DNA of 39,333 nt from Zygnema cylindricum (taxonomy: Eukaryota > Streptophyta > Zygnematophyceae > Zygnematales > Zygnemataceae), in assembly GCA_037447655.1 (NCBI GenBank), contig JBBHKE010000265.1, positions 1 to 39,333 of the forward strand, given 5' to 3'. A program made the translations under genes and the position numbers. Position 1 is the stretch's first letter. Every line of letters starts with the position of its first letter. Below the pieces are notes generated by a model, which saw nothing but the letters and a program-made list of their open reading frames with translations, made no database searches and was not told the DNA's origin. Of the stretch, positions 1-11,347 are shown in pieces.

Positions 1-760
1 ATGTTTACTCTCCTCTTACACTTCACTATTTATCCATGATCGCCTTGAACTAGTAGGCCAGAGTCAACGCTCCATTTTAATAGGCTTTTACCTGAGCCAA
101 TCATTGTTCAGCAAGGACTCAGACTGACCAATGCAAAAACGTGCGAAATCTCTTACTAACTACTCAGCATTTTACTAACCAATCAAAAGTTACGTTTCAC
201 TACGTAACATTTACGTGCAAAAGTGCGCGCCAAACGAAACGCGACTTCGCACGATTAAGCATAACAAATTTCGCACGTGAAATTTCTAACAAAATTCCCT
301 TATTCCCTTAAGTGAAAGTGACGTTTCGTACTAAAATTTGTACGAAATAAACCACCGTGCATACTAAACGTTTCATTTAAAATTTATGAAACGTACACGC
401 GAAATTTTGGTACTAATTTGACCCTTTACCTGTTTTCAATGATACCCACTTGTTGTATAGAACCCACGCTGTCACCTAAATACACCCATCGCTATAACTT
501 TTAAAATATAACTCCAAATGGCGTGATTCTTTCGCGGACGTCTACCTAATTTAGTACTCTATAATCTTAACACCTAAATACCCATTTATAAAAAAATTTG
601 ATCCGCTATTACTGTTACAATCGCGCTACGTCGATACTCTAAAATCGTGTACCTTGAAACAAAACAAACCAAATGTACGCACGAAATTAGTATGTATTTA
701 ATTGTACGTGAACGCAAATCGCGTTGACATCATAAACAAATAAACTAACGAAAACCTAGC
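1..760. other. AT-rich DNA, no gene recognised
   Basis: No open frame with a recognisable protein. Short words such as ACGTTTCGTAC, AAATTTCGCACG and their complements recur between about 200 and 420, which suggests old repeat sequence, but I could not delimit a unit. It may be part of the 5' non-coding region of the Helitron that follows, or independent repeat DNA. Confidence 0.5.
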
Positions 761-1000
761 ACGTGCGAACGCAAAAATCAAACGTGCGTGCATCAAATCG
801 CGTGTGGATGCATAAAATCGTGCTTGCGTGCAAAATACCTCGCATGCATGCAAAATACCGTGCGTGCGTGAAAAATACTGCGCGCGCGTGAGAATTACCG
901 CCCGTGCATGAGAAATACCGCGCGTGCGTGCATTATATCATGCGCACGCACTGAATATCGCGCGTGTCGGCATGATATTGTGCGCGCGAGCAATCGACAC
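761..1000. repeat. 20-bp degenerate minisatellite, about 12 units
   Basis: The period is exactly 20 bp: successive units begin at 801, 821, 841 and so on up to 981, each close to CGCGTGCGTGCAAAATACCG. Each unit has a half of alternating purine and pyrimidine (CGCGTGCGTG) and an A-rich half. Units differ at several positions, so the array is old. It lies upstream of the Helitron coding relics and may be inside or outside that element. Confidence 0.85.
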
Positions 1001-1858
1001 GATGCGGCATGACACCATATAGACTATAGTCAGACTTTCAACACATAAGCAATGTGATCGTAAATATGCACATTTGAATGTTTAAATGAAAAAACTCTCA
1101 TAAAAATAGAAAATGGGTACTACCCCAATTTTCAAAGAACATTATTCATTTTAAACGTATATAAATTATAGTTGTATTTTTGATTTAACGGTAAAATAAC
1201 GGTAAAATATATCAGTAAAAAAAAAGTGGAAGGAGAAATTCGAGTGGATCCAAATTTGTATATATAATTACGACATTAGACATGTTGGTGCAGTACGACC
1301 CACATCAACGAAAGAAACAATTGATCAACCCAATAAATGGTTACGTCATAAACGTGCTAAAAAACGAGCTCCAAAGACCCCTGAAAAACGAGAGAGGCGA
1401 CTACAAAAAGATCGTGAAAAAAAATGAGTGAAACGCGCGCTAATAGAAAATACTGGAGGTGGGGTGGCAAGGAAAAACCTTCAAGATGTAGAGGCACAAC
1501 CTACTGTGAATTTAAGGTTAAAAGAGAATGACGCATGGACCGTAGAAATATATACTATTCAGGTCGAAAAACACTTTGCTCAACATCTTGACGAGGATGA
1601 TATATCACAAGTTGTTGGACCATAAGCTAATGATATTCAAGTCAACACCGAAATACTCACGAATCTTTAGACGAGCCTGTATTTAGACAACACGACGTAC
1701 AATAACAAAACGCGATAGAAAAAACAAAGCGACATTCGAAGACGCACAGAACGTTGTCGTCAATGTCAACGCATCAAAGGCCGACGTGTAGGGGTGCAAA
1801 AAAATACTTTAGGACTTCATGAAGATTACATCTGTTCGAACGACATAGACTTCCACCT

Positions 1859-2640
1859 ATGGAAATAACATGGACTCATTGCAACGCACAAAAATGGGAA
1901 GGCGAGACCGTTAGAGTTTGTTGTCTACTTGGCAAAGTACAACTTGCTTCATATAAAGCGCCTCCTTCGGAGCTTTTAACTTTGTATAACAATGCTAATT
2001 TCTTGAATTAAAATTTTTTTCGTACAACATGGTGTTTTCGTTTACCTCACTTGGTGCATCCATAACACTCCCTCTCAACGACCAATCAATTGGAGCGAGT
2101 AACGACTCTTTCAATTTCCGTCTTCAACAAACCATATGTCATCGAATAGGTCAACTGTTGCGCCAAGAAAATCAAGTTGCGTTTGCACAAGTCTATGTAT
2201 TTGACGCATCAATGGAGACGCAATTAAACATGCGAATGATTATTATGGATGGATTAGACCACGATGTGTGACAATGATTCAGAATATGATGAAAACACAC
2301 AACCCTTTGGCGAAACAATTTATTTCAGCCAGAGAACGAATCCATAAAGCCCGTGAATTACGCTTTATACTAAAAGATACTGTTCACAATTTAAACCAAC
2401 GCCGTTACAATCGGCCACGAGCAGAAAAAGTGGCAACAATTTTGGTTAACCTAACAGAAAATACTGAAGGAAGAGATATAGTTTTGAATATAAAAAAGGC
2501 AATCGAATGATGCGCATATTCGAGTCACACGCATTATATGATCTACTCCAATACCCACTTCTATTTCCATATGGTGAACTCGGGTGGCATTTTGGTGTGG
2601 AAATGACAAATTGAAGACGTGTGTCTCCAAAAACATTTGT
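1859..2640 (+). pseudogene. Helitron transposase N-terminal domain (broken)
   Basis: The segment from the ATG at 1859 reads CNAQKWEGE, then CCLLGKVQLASYKAPPSEL, which is the cysteine-rich block and the CC..GKV..P..L signature of the Helitron-like N domain. A frame change follows. 2029-2271 carries FNFRLQQTICHRIGQLL and AFAQVYVFD, the usual 'QG..H.IG.L.P...AQLYI.D' region. 2268-2510 carries NPLAKQFISARERI and RYNRPRAEKVATI, and then the equivalent of YPLLFPYGE appears near 2550 in another frame. At least three frame changes separate these blocks. This domain precedes the Rep nuclease; its exact role is not settled in the family. Confidence 0.85.
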
Positions 2641-2760
2641 CGTCTATCGTTTTTTTTCGCGTGCAAAAGAAAACAATTTAATACACAAAGCCGGTCGCAT
2701 ATTCCAACAGTATTGAGTGGACCAATATGCGAAAGTGAAGCAACAACGACTTAAGATCCA

Positions 2761-4385
2761 GTGGGAGAATCAACGTATTTTACTCGCAGAGTTAAATGGG
2801 GATTAATGGATTTGATTCCATGCGACCAATGTGTCGTAACCGATGAGGCGAGGCAACAAAGTCACGCAAACATTTCGGCAACAAATAATGTTGTGGTAAA
2901 CCAACGCAATGAAGAGCCTTCAAGAACAGGGCAACACATCATCTTAGCGCCAAGCTTCACTGGTGGTGATAGGTATATGAAGGAACAATACCAAAACGCT
3001 ATGGCAATTGTCCGCGCACTCAGCAAGCCAGATTTTTTTATAACAATCACATGTAATTTTAACTGGAAAGAAATCAAACAATCATTGAAACCAAGATAGA
3101 TTGTCTCTAACCGACCTGACATAACTGTGCGCGTGTTTTCACTGAAGTTGAAAGCTATACTTCAAGACATTTCAGACGGTGTATTAGGAGTACAGGTGGG
3201 AAGAATTCACGTGATTGAGTTTCAAAAACGCGGTTTGCCTCATGCACATTTGCTCCAAATGTTAGCTGATGATGACAAACCTCGAACACCCACAGAATAT
3301 GACGTGTTTGTTTCAGCAGAGATACCAGATCCGATGAACAAAATATTGTACAAAACAGTGACAGCATATATGATGCATGGTCCGTGTGACGTGCGTTGTT
3401 TGCGTTGGGCAAATGCAAAAAAGGATTTCTAAAAGGATTATGTGAAGAGACTCAAGAGGATGGTAATAGATATCCTATGTACAGGAGACGAAATAATGGC
3501 CGTGTTATTACAAAAAATTGAAAAACACTTGATAATCAATTTGTCATTCCATACAATCCTTGGTTTTTGCACAAATACAACTGTCACATTAATGTAGAAG
3601 TGTGCTCAACAGGAGCATCGGTCAAATATTTGTAAAAGTATGTGTACAAAAGGGATGATCGCGCCTCAGTGTTATTAAGAAACAACGAGCCCAGAGACGA
3701 AATTCAACAATACTTAGATGCGCGATACGTATCCGCATCGGAATCATGTTGGAGGTTGTTCGAGTTCCCTTTACAAGCTAAGTCTCACACTGTAGAAAAG
3801 CTTCCCGTGCATTTACCTTATCAGCAAATGGTTACGTTTCATGCAACAGAAAATGCGTCAACAGTTTTGAATCGTGTTTCGTCTACCAAACTTACAAGTT
3901 ACTTCGACTTATGTGCCAATGATGAGACTGCACGTTCTTTTTTGTATCCGAAAATTCATAAACATTACTTTTTGAAGAATAAATATAGGCAAAAACCAAC
4001 AAGATTTAATGAAAGTGTTAGAGGGAGAATGGTTACTTGCTCACTAGTTGAACTCGAACGTTAATACCTTCGTTTGTTACTTTGTTATCGACGAGGACCA
4101 CTGTCGTTAAAAGATTTGTGTACTATCAAAGGTGTCGAGTATGCCACATTTGCCGAAGCTACAAGTGCAATGGGACTTCCCGATGATGATATGGAGTGGG
4201 AAAAATGCATGGAAGAAGCGGAATCATTCCAAATGCCAAAACAACTCCGACACCTATTTGACACAATCCTCTTCTGGGCTAATCTTCAATCCTCAAAATC
4301 ATTATGGGCAAAACACTTCAAAGATATGTCCGAGGATATTCATCGTAATAAAATCGCGCGAATTACACAGCTCATATTCGCGTAA
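2761..4385 (+). pseudogene. Helitron Rep (HUH rolling-circle nuclease) domain, broken
   Basis: 2938-3099 reads LAPSFTGGDRYMKEQYQNAM and PDFFITITCNFNW, the start of the Rep domain. The metal-binding HUH motif is PHAH at 3238-3249, inside HVIEFQKRGLPHAH. After 3432 the frame shifts, but KGFLKGLCEETQEDGNRYP is readable, followed by the catalytic tyrosine region VKYL-stop-KYVYK at 3621-3650, where a TAA at 3633-3635 replaces one residue beside the tyrosines. 3642-4064 gives YLDARYVSASESCWRLFEFP, and 4074-4385 continues in the same frame after a single TAA, with GPLSLKDL, MEWEKCMEEA and QLRHLFDTIL. In live elements this domain nicks DNA and starts rolling-circle transposition. Here it is inactivated by stops and at least one frameshift. 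Confidence 0.92.
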
Positions 4386-4394
4386 TAATGAAAA

Positions 4395-6484
4395 TCTTCA
4401 ACTAGAAGAAGAATACGAGACTTTATTGGACATCGAACAATTCCTACGTGGGGGCGGTAAATCGCTTACGGATTATCCAACTCTACCCGAATTGTCAGAC
4501 TATCCAAAGCAACTCATTCGTCAAACACAAAAACGAAATCCATTAATAGACGCCGAAAAATCTTACAATCTTGAAGACATGACACGAGTGTTATCATCAT
4601 CACCACACTGAATGTAGAACAGAAAAAAATATATGACGTAGTTACAAATGCTGTACAAGATACTTCAAAGGCCGAAACTTGATTCTTTCTTGATAGACTA
4701 GGAGGGACAAAAAAGTCATTTGTCATAGAGAAGATTTTGGCAAAAGTGCTTACTATCGACAAAATAGCTATCGCCGTTGCTGCAAGTGGTATAGCAGTCA
4801 TAGAGAAGATTTTGGCAAAAGTTCGTATTAACGGCAAAATAGTTATCGTCGTTGCTGCAAGTGGTTTAGCAGCTTTGTTATTGACAAGATGAAAGACAAC
4901 GCACTCAAGATTTAAGCTTCCATTAGATATAGATGCTCAATCTACATGGAATATCTTTTGTCAATCAGATCTTGCAGAGCTATTGCGTCAAACCTCTCTA
5001 ATCGTTTGGGATGAAATTTCTTTGTCTCATCTACATCTACTTGAGTCAGCGGATAGAACATTGCAAAATTTACGAAGAGATCAAAAACTATTTGGGAATG
5101 TAGTGTTTCTCATAGCGGGTGACTTTAGTGAATGCCTCCTAGTAATTCAAAAGGCCACAGATGCTCAAATCATCGCAGCATGTGTTAAAAACAACCCCTT
5201 ATGGCAATAATTCAAACAACTTCGTCTGAAAATAAATATGCGTTTTCGCACAGCTCAAGATGACAATGCCGCCTCAACACTCCAGATGACATTGCCGCCT
5301 CAACGCTCCAGGAATTTGTCGACTTCTTGCTTCAAGTTGGGGAGGGGCGACACGAATCACACCCACGGTTATCACCAGAGTATATAAAGCTTCCAAAAGA
5401 TATAATGCTACACAGAAGCAATGACACGAATGCAAACTTAGAGAACCTCATTCAATGCATCTTTCCAAACGTAACAACGCATTACATTCGTGATGGTTAC
5501 TTCTCAGATCGTGCTATAGTATCTCCTCGCAATGTGGATGTTAACATCGTGAATGACTTGGTGATGAGGAAAATACCCGAACAAGATCATGAATACATTT
5601 CTGTAGACTCAGTGGAGATCGGAGAACCTGATCAACAATTATTGTTGCCACAAGAATTCCTCAACTCCTTAACAATCAGTGGCATCCCACCGCACAACCT
5701 CAAACTAAAACAGGTGCATCAATTATTCTCATAACCTTCTTTATCATACAGTTATTTAAATCTCTAAATATCAATGTGAAAATCTATATAATCAATTACC
5801 CACAATCCATAATGCCTATGATTAAATCAAAGTTAACTTGAATATAATAATATATTAAATACACATTCTTTCATATAAATCAAATTAATACAAGTTCACA
5901 TGGTTTTTTATCTGTTTAAACCTTAAAAAAAATATGCACTTCAATACAAACCACAATTTGTAATTTCAATAATTTAAATCATATTAACAAAAAATATATG
6001 ATCAGATATTGAATACATATTAATTGACATTTATTTATGTGAAACAGGTACACCGATCATTCTACTGCGTAATATCAACAGTGAAAAGGGACTTTGTAAT
6101 GGAACCAAACTCCGAGTGGTGGGTCTTTCCAAAAACTGCATTCACGCAAAAATACTCACTGGTGTCGCACGAAACACGAAAGTTTTCATTCCGCGTATAC
6201 CGATGATCAGCAACGAAAAAACTTTGCCATTCCAAATCAAACGGCTACAATTTCCAGTACAAGTAGGATTTTCTACGACAATCAACAAAGCACAAGGACA
6301 ATCAATACACCATTTGGGTCTGTATTTGCTCCAATCAGTGTTTGCAAACGGACAACTATATATGGCGTTGTCGCGAGTCACTTCACGCGCCAATATAAAA
6401 GTGTTGATTGAAGAACCGATATTCGAGGATGAAAACGGAACGTATACCAAGAATGTTGTTTACAAAAGTGTTATTAATGCATAG
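4395..6484 (+). pseudogene. Helitron Pif1-like helicase domain, broken
   Basis: Frame 4608-5210 starts LNVEQKKIYDVVTNAV, the Pif1 opening. The Walker A motif, normally GGTGKT, is GGTKKS at 4701-4718. VWDEIS near 5010 is Walker B and LIAGDFSE near 5115 the next motif. TGA codons interrupt at 4680 and 4890, and a TAA at 5208 precedes LRLKINMR. A 75-bp in-frame duplication follows Walker A (4722-4796 and 4797-4871). A 26-bp duplication at 5259-5310 shifts the frame into 5327-5734 (VITHYIRDG-type region, IPPHNLKLK). After a 334-bp intron-like gap, ILLRNINSEKGLCNGTKL, then TTINKAQGQS and LYMALSRV, complete the C-terminal helicase motifs before the TAG at 6482. It would unwind DNA during transposition but is non-functional as written. 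Confidence 0.92.
5714..6047 (+). other. Probable intron (or insertion) in the Helitron helicase
   Basis: A 334-bp AT-rich stretch starts GTGCATC after CAG and ends GAAACAG before GTACACC, so both edges fit GT-AG splicing. It splits the helicase between the residues equivalent to LKLK and GTPIILLRN. The flanking frames are out of phase by one base, explained by one A missing from the run before 5711. The bases at both edges are similar (AAACAGGTGCATCAATTATTCT is mirrored in AAACAGGTACACCGATCATTCT with few differences), so a duplicated edge around an insertion cannot be excluded. Confidence 0.55.
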
Positions 6485-7011
6485 TGTACATTAGTTGAAT
6501 TATAAGTGACACAAGTAGACAAATGATATGCTAAGGTTATGATTTCAAAAACGTATTATGTAACAAAACACACCAACATGAGATCTATAGCTAAAAATAA
6601 ACATTTGATTTTCTGACAGTTACACATAGATACAGGCGGAGAATGGTTAGTTAATTATAGTTAGTCAGTTGAAATTGCTAGAGCCACACACCATTGAACG
6701 TTATTACAGAGGTGACACTCATTCATCAATAAACCCATTTAATCTCAACTGCGATATTCCTGTTGTGAAGTAGACTAAATATGATTATGAACTTCAAAAC
6801 ATGTTTGTTTGCACAGAATGACATCTTACTTGGGACATTCTCTCGGTTTAAAATTGTCTATATTTGTGTTGCAATTCAAAACACACTATGGTTGTTATTC
6901 CCACATATGATTTACATTTGTATAGTTCATAAAAAAACCCACCTGAAGTTGTTCCCAAACATATAGAGTACAAAAACTTTATACAACCTTAAACACACAC
7001 AACATGAGCTT

Positions 7012-7040
7012 TGCCCGTGTAACGGGCATTGATTTACTAG
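7012..7040 (+). repeat. Helitron 3' terminus: hairpin plus CTAG
   Basis: TGCCCGT (7012-7018), loop GTA, ACGGGCA (7022-7028) form a perfect 7-bp stem. TTGATTTA follows, then CTAG at 7037-7040. This stem, spacing and CTRR end are diagnostic of plant-type Helitrons and fix the right boundary of the element to the base. Confidence 0.93.
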
Positions 7041-7168
7041 TAATAAGAAATAATAATAATAAATAATAATATTAAAAAAAAAAAATCATAAACAATAATA
7101 ATAATAAATATAATAATAAATAATGATGATAAATAATGATAATAAATAATAATAATAAATAATAATAA
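7041..7168. repeat. (AAT)n microsatellite
   Basis: Nearly pure TAA/AAT repeats with occasional GAT variants start directly after the Helitron CTAG end. The tract may have been the AT-rich target of the Helitron or have expanded after insertion. Confidence 0.9.
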
Positions 7169-8093
7169 TCATCGTGCATCGTCATCATGCATCATCATCA
7201 TCATCCATCATCATCATGTGGTCATGAATGGTCTTGTCAAGTGTGGTCATATGGTCATCAGTGGTCGTCTCTCATCGTCATTTATCATCATCATGCATCC
7301 TCGTGCATCCTCATTCATTATCTTTTCGGATACGTCTTGCATCAACTTGCAACATCTTGCATCGTCTTGCTACACATGCATCATTATGCACCAACATCAT
7401 GCACGTTCATCATTGTAACTTCATCATGCAACATCATCACGCACCATCAATTCATCATGCACTATCATTATGCCATTATCATCATGCATTGTCATCATGT
7501 ACCATTGTCATGCACCATCATCATGCTCTATCATGCATTTTAAATATGCACCACCATTATGCACTTTCATCATGTACCATCATCATAATGAATCATCATC
7601 ATGTATTATCATCAGAAACCATCATCATGCACCGTGAACCATCATTATGTAACGTTATCCTTCACCATCAGCATGTACTATCGTCATACACCATTATCAC
7701 ATCATCTTATGCACAATTTTCAATTCATCGTGTCATATCGTCATGCACCATCATCACGTACCATCATAATACAACATTATCATGCACCATAAACCATGTA
7801 CCATCATGTACCATTATCATGCAACGACATCATGGACCATCTTCATACACCATTATCATACACCACCTCACCATCATTATGCACCATTATCATGCACCAT
7901 TGTAATGTACTATTATCATGCAAAATCAATATGTACCATCATCACATACCATTATCATGCACTATCTCACCATCATTATGCACCATCATCATGTACCATT
8001 ATCATGCATCAACATCATAAAATATCATCATGCACCTACATCACGTACCATCTCACCATCATCAAACACTATGATTGGAACATCATCATGCAC
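7169..8093. repeat. 13-bp ATGCACCATYATC minisatellite
   Basis: From about 7380 to 8093 most of the sequence is successive variants of ATGCACCATTATC or ATGTACCATCATC with period 13. The part from 7169 to 7380 is a more degenerate mixture of CAT, ATC and GTC words. Because 13 is not a multiple of three, all three plus frames stay open and give long His/Ser-rich reading frames (up to 225 codons at 7228-7905). These are repeat artefacts, not genes. Confidence 0.88.
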
Positions 8094-9327
8094 AAAGTTG
8101 AGAGATATGTACATTCCGCAAGAGAATAATTGAAAAATTATGACATTCGCAAACTTTGCCAAGAAGAGTAAAACAAAAGAAAAGAATTATAATTTGTACA
8201 CCTTTCTATACCTTTTCACACGGAATCACGAACCAAATTGATCCCATTTTGCTAAAACGATAGAGTATACAACGACTTTCAAATAGTAAATGACAAAAAA
8301 TTATAACTTTAACTTTATGACACTATATGCTAACGATACATTTTTTTGTATTTCTTAGCACATAATATTTTGATCTTAGATTTTGTAGATTTTATATTTT
8401 ATTCATAGTTTTGATAGTTTTTAACTATAATTTGTTTTTGCACCTAACAATGAAGAAAAATGTGCTTTGACATTTTATTCATCAATTATCTTTCACCGAA
8501 TATGTCACTCTTGAAACTATAACTTTGATGTACTAAAAATCACCCACATACAACACAAGTATCTGATTACCAAAGTCGAAAATTTTATCATATTTGGCCA
8601 TTTTCTAATTTTGCAAAAATGCTCGCACGTTTGTTATAGGAAAAAACATAAATATTAGAAACAAACAATAATTAAAATATTGTAGTCGGGGCACCAAAAA
8701 CATGACCTTTTTTAAATGCATGTCACCAAAAGACAATTTCAAAACAATAACTCCAAATTTTAAATGTTATGATGTTTCTAACAAAGTGGAAATGAACAAT
8801 AAGTGTAAGCCGGTTTTCTAAACATCAATAACCACACAAAGCAAAATACATGTGGGCATTTACTATAAGAACACAGTAAGAAAACATGCAAATAATAATA
8901 ATAAAAAGGAAAGGAATCCAGATTTGCAACAGTGATTGCCAAAATCAAAAAGTTTTAGGTTAATTCCATGTTTGGTAATTTACCAAAAACCCTCTCAAAA
9001 TTTTCAAGACAAGTTTTTGCGCCACGACAAAACCATGAGAGAAAATCTCGTGGCAGATGTTTTCGGTTTATCGATGAAACTATCTTAATCAGGACTAAGC
9101 AATACACTAGACAACATCTCTCAAATATGAGTACTCTTCAAAATTAGATAAAGAAGAGCCAACAACTTAAAAATTTAAGATTGAATGTGATACCTCAAAT
9201 AGAGACAAAAACAAGATTAAGTATGTTTAATATCTCGAGGCTTTGTAAGGTTTACCACATGAGTAAGTAAGAGAAAAACATCGAGAGAAACACGCAAAAG
9301 TTAATAATATATAGAGCGTACTATATA
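8094..9327. other. AT-rich intergenic DNA, nothing recognised
   Basis: No open frame with a recognisable product, no tandem array and no clear terminal repeats. It runs up to the abrupt start of a truncated retrotransposon copy at 9328. Confidence 0.6.
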
Positions 9328-9890
9328 TGCCGCCCGGGACGCGGCTAAGAAGAAGGAGCGTGATTATGCCCATCGCGATGCTATGAATGGCTTCATTCCG
9401 ATGGTGGTCGAGATATTTGGTTGTTTGGGTGTGGCTTTGAATGAGTTCCTTCGTGCTTGTGGGTCGACGCTCGTTCGAGCGGCGGAGACCAAGGAGCCCT
9501 TCTGTTTCAGTACTTACTTCTTTTTGTCGTCAACGTTTATATGTAGCCCTACGAATGCAAGCTTCTTTCCTCCTTGGATGGTCTATTGCAGCTATGGATC
9601 GTCGACGTGTCCCAGAACTCCCTCCTCGTGCTCCTCCAGGATTTTGGGACTTACGCGGTTGTTTTTTGTAGATTTTTAGTTATGTTGGGTTTTGTGGATA
9701 GATGTTGGGTATTTCCTTTGATGTTTCATTTGTTGTTTTTTGCTTCTTTGGGTATTTTTGGTTTACCAACCGTCTTTCCATGTTTTCGTTACTTTGGCCT
9801 TGCTTATTCTTTTCCCCCCAAATGTAGTTATTCAGTTTTTGCAATGCTACTTTCTTTTGTTTTCATGGACTACCAGTAGGGAATAAAATA
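9328..9890 (+). mobile_element. 5'-truncated copy of the RT/endonuclease non-LTR element
   Basis: Homology to the minus-strand element at 9891-13080 begins abruptly at 9328 with AARDAAKKKERDYAHRDAMN, against AARDAAKAKERDYAHRDPMD in the other copy, and continues through FIPMVVEIFGCLGVALNEFL. After a frame change, both copies share a tail: ASFLLGWSIAAMDRRRVPEL here, ASILLRSAVAAMDRRRVPKL in the other, ending DLRG near 9670. A T-rich 3' UTR of about 200 bp follows. Only the last ~115 codons survive, as in the 5' truncation typical of target-primed reverse transcription. The exact 3' end near 9880-9890 is estimated. Confidence 0.8.
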
Positions 9891-10013
9891 TCAGCATAAC
9901 AAAAACAAAAAGAAAACAACAACAGGGGAAAATAAAAGCACCCTAACTCAAAATGAAAAGAACGACAATGACAAAGCTAGAACTACAACCCCAACCCTAA
10001 CCCAATTAAAAAA

Positions 10014-11347
10014 CTACAAAAAAAACCCCGTAAGTCCCCCCATCTCGAGGGAGCACGTTGAGGGAGTTTCGGAACCCGGCGACGATCCATAGCCGCAACA
10101 GCCGATCGGAGGAGAATAGAAGCTTGCACTTGTTGTAATGCCACAGATAAGCGTTGACAATAAAAAGAAGTAAGGACCGAAGGAGGAGGGCTCCCTGGTC
10201 CTCGGCGCTCGAAAGCACGTCGAGCCAGTACTGAGAAACTCGTCCACGGCAACACCCAGGCAACCAAAGATTTCAACCGCCATCGGAATAAAGTCATCCA
10301 TAGGGTCCCGGTGGGCATAATCACGCTCCTTCGCCTTAGCGGCATCACGAGCCGCCACCCCAACATGTCGAGCCGCCTGACCAACAATTGTTGCTGAAGT
10401 AGGGTTAGCCAAAAGAATATCACCGAAGATGCAATGGGCACCATCAAGCAGAACAACATCGATTCGACGCTTGGGAATAATATGAGAAACTTCCCGACGC
10501 ACAGTAAAACCCCCCTCTGAAGCGAAAGTCGCAACGGCATCGCGAATGGTGTCGTGCGCCTAGATCAAATCTCCCCCATGGGAGCAACAAAGAAAATGGA
10601 CACCATCAGCCCCCAAGACGCAACCACATGCATAAACAAGAGATCTAAGTAAAGGAGATAAGGCAAAACCAGGGGGCGGTGGTGAACTGAGCCGGTGAGA
10701 ATCGGAGAGTGGACAAAATCGGTGTAGCGAAAAGCCAAGACCCACAACCGGGTCCGCCACAAGAGAGAAGACGGGGACGCGAAGAATCGAAGGGAAGCGC
10801 CTTGAGAAGGTCGGATTTAATGGCGGCGACAACCCGATCAGAAATCAATTCCTAGACACGCTCAACAGATTTTGTAACAAGGGTAAAGAAAATTGGCACA
10901 TCCACTAGGGCATCGGGAGGAAGAGAACGTGACACATCCAATAGAGATCCCTAGAAGGCGAACACACCGTTTGAAACCCGGGGGATAACGGTAGCTACAA
11001 CGGGGGTGTCACAGGGAGGGATACCTGAATGCGGGCCAGTGGCCCAAACTCGCGATCAAACGCCCCCCGACCTAACAGAGTGTGGAGGACTTCCATGAGG
11101 CGATCGTCAAAAGTCGAGAGAGAGGAGATAAATGTCAGAGTGGGAGGGGAAGTACAAGTAAGATAAGAAGGGCGGTGGGGAAACCACCTGGTTAACATAG
11201 CAAAAGCAACTTGGGGATGTGGAAGCGAGGAAGATCGTTCAATTGGGCTAGAACTGTCTGTAAAGCATCATGAAGAAATTGGGTCACGAAAGTATCCGAA
11301 CCAAGGGGGCAACCAAGCACTCGAATGCCACCGGAGGAAGAAGGGGT
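10014..11347 (-). pseudogene. RT thumb and endonuclease-like C-terminal domain (broken)
   Basis: After the TAA at 11348 the same frame continues (RVLGCPLGSDTFVTQFLHDA), then shifts one base to the frame of 11198-10995 (MLTRWFPHRPSYLTC). Further stops near 10995, in the 10900s and at 10560 break it. Through the TAG at 10560 it reads CCSHGGDLI, AHDTIRDAVATFASEGGFTV, RRIDVVLLDG, GDILLANPT and AARDAAKAKERDYAHRDP, then FIPMAVEIFG. The spacing of cysteines, HD, R-x-D, D and K resembles PD-(D/E)XK restriction-like endonucleases of R2/NeSL-type elements. That assignment is inference from motif layout. After about 10230 the sequence changes frame, and the shared tail AAMDRRRVPKL lies in another frame. 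Confidence 0.65.

Larger units (their letters stand above)
1250..7040 (+). mobile_element. Degenerate autonomous Helitron
   Basis: Coding relics appear in the order of a Helitron transposase: an N-terminal basic stretch (about 1338-1425, with KKRAPKTPEKRERRLQK), the Helitron-like N domain, a HUH Rep nuclease and a Pif1-family helicase. The 3' end is classic: a 7-bp hairpin at 7012-7028 followed 12 bases later by CTAG at 7037-7040, with T as the next base, as expected for insertion between A and T. The 5' TC end was not found, so the start is only where coding relics begin. Stops, frameshifts and small duplications show the copy is dead. The last 550 bp before the terminus are non-coding and AT-rich. 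Confidence 0.88.

Noticed and set aside
7169-8093. CRISPR-like array
   Set aside because: The units are contiguous 13-mers without unique spacers, in a eukaryotic context with introns and transposons.
7187-8133. Long overlapping open frames rich in His, Ser and Ile
   Set aside because: They are open in all three plus frames because the 13-bp minisatellite lacks stops. Composition is pure repeat, so they are not genes.
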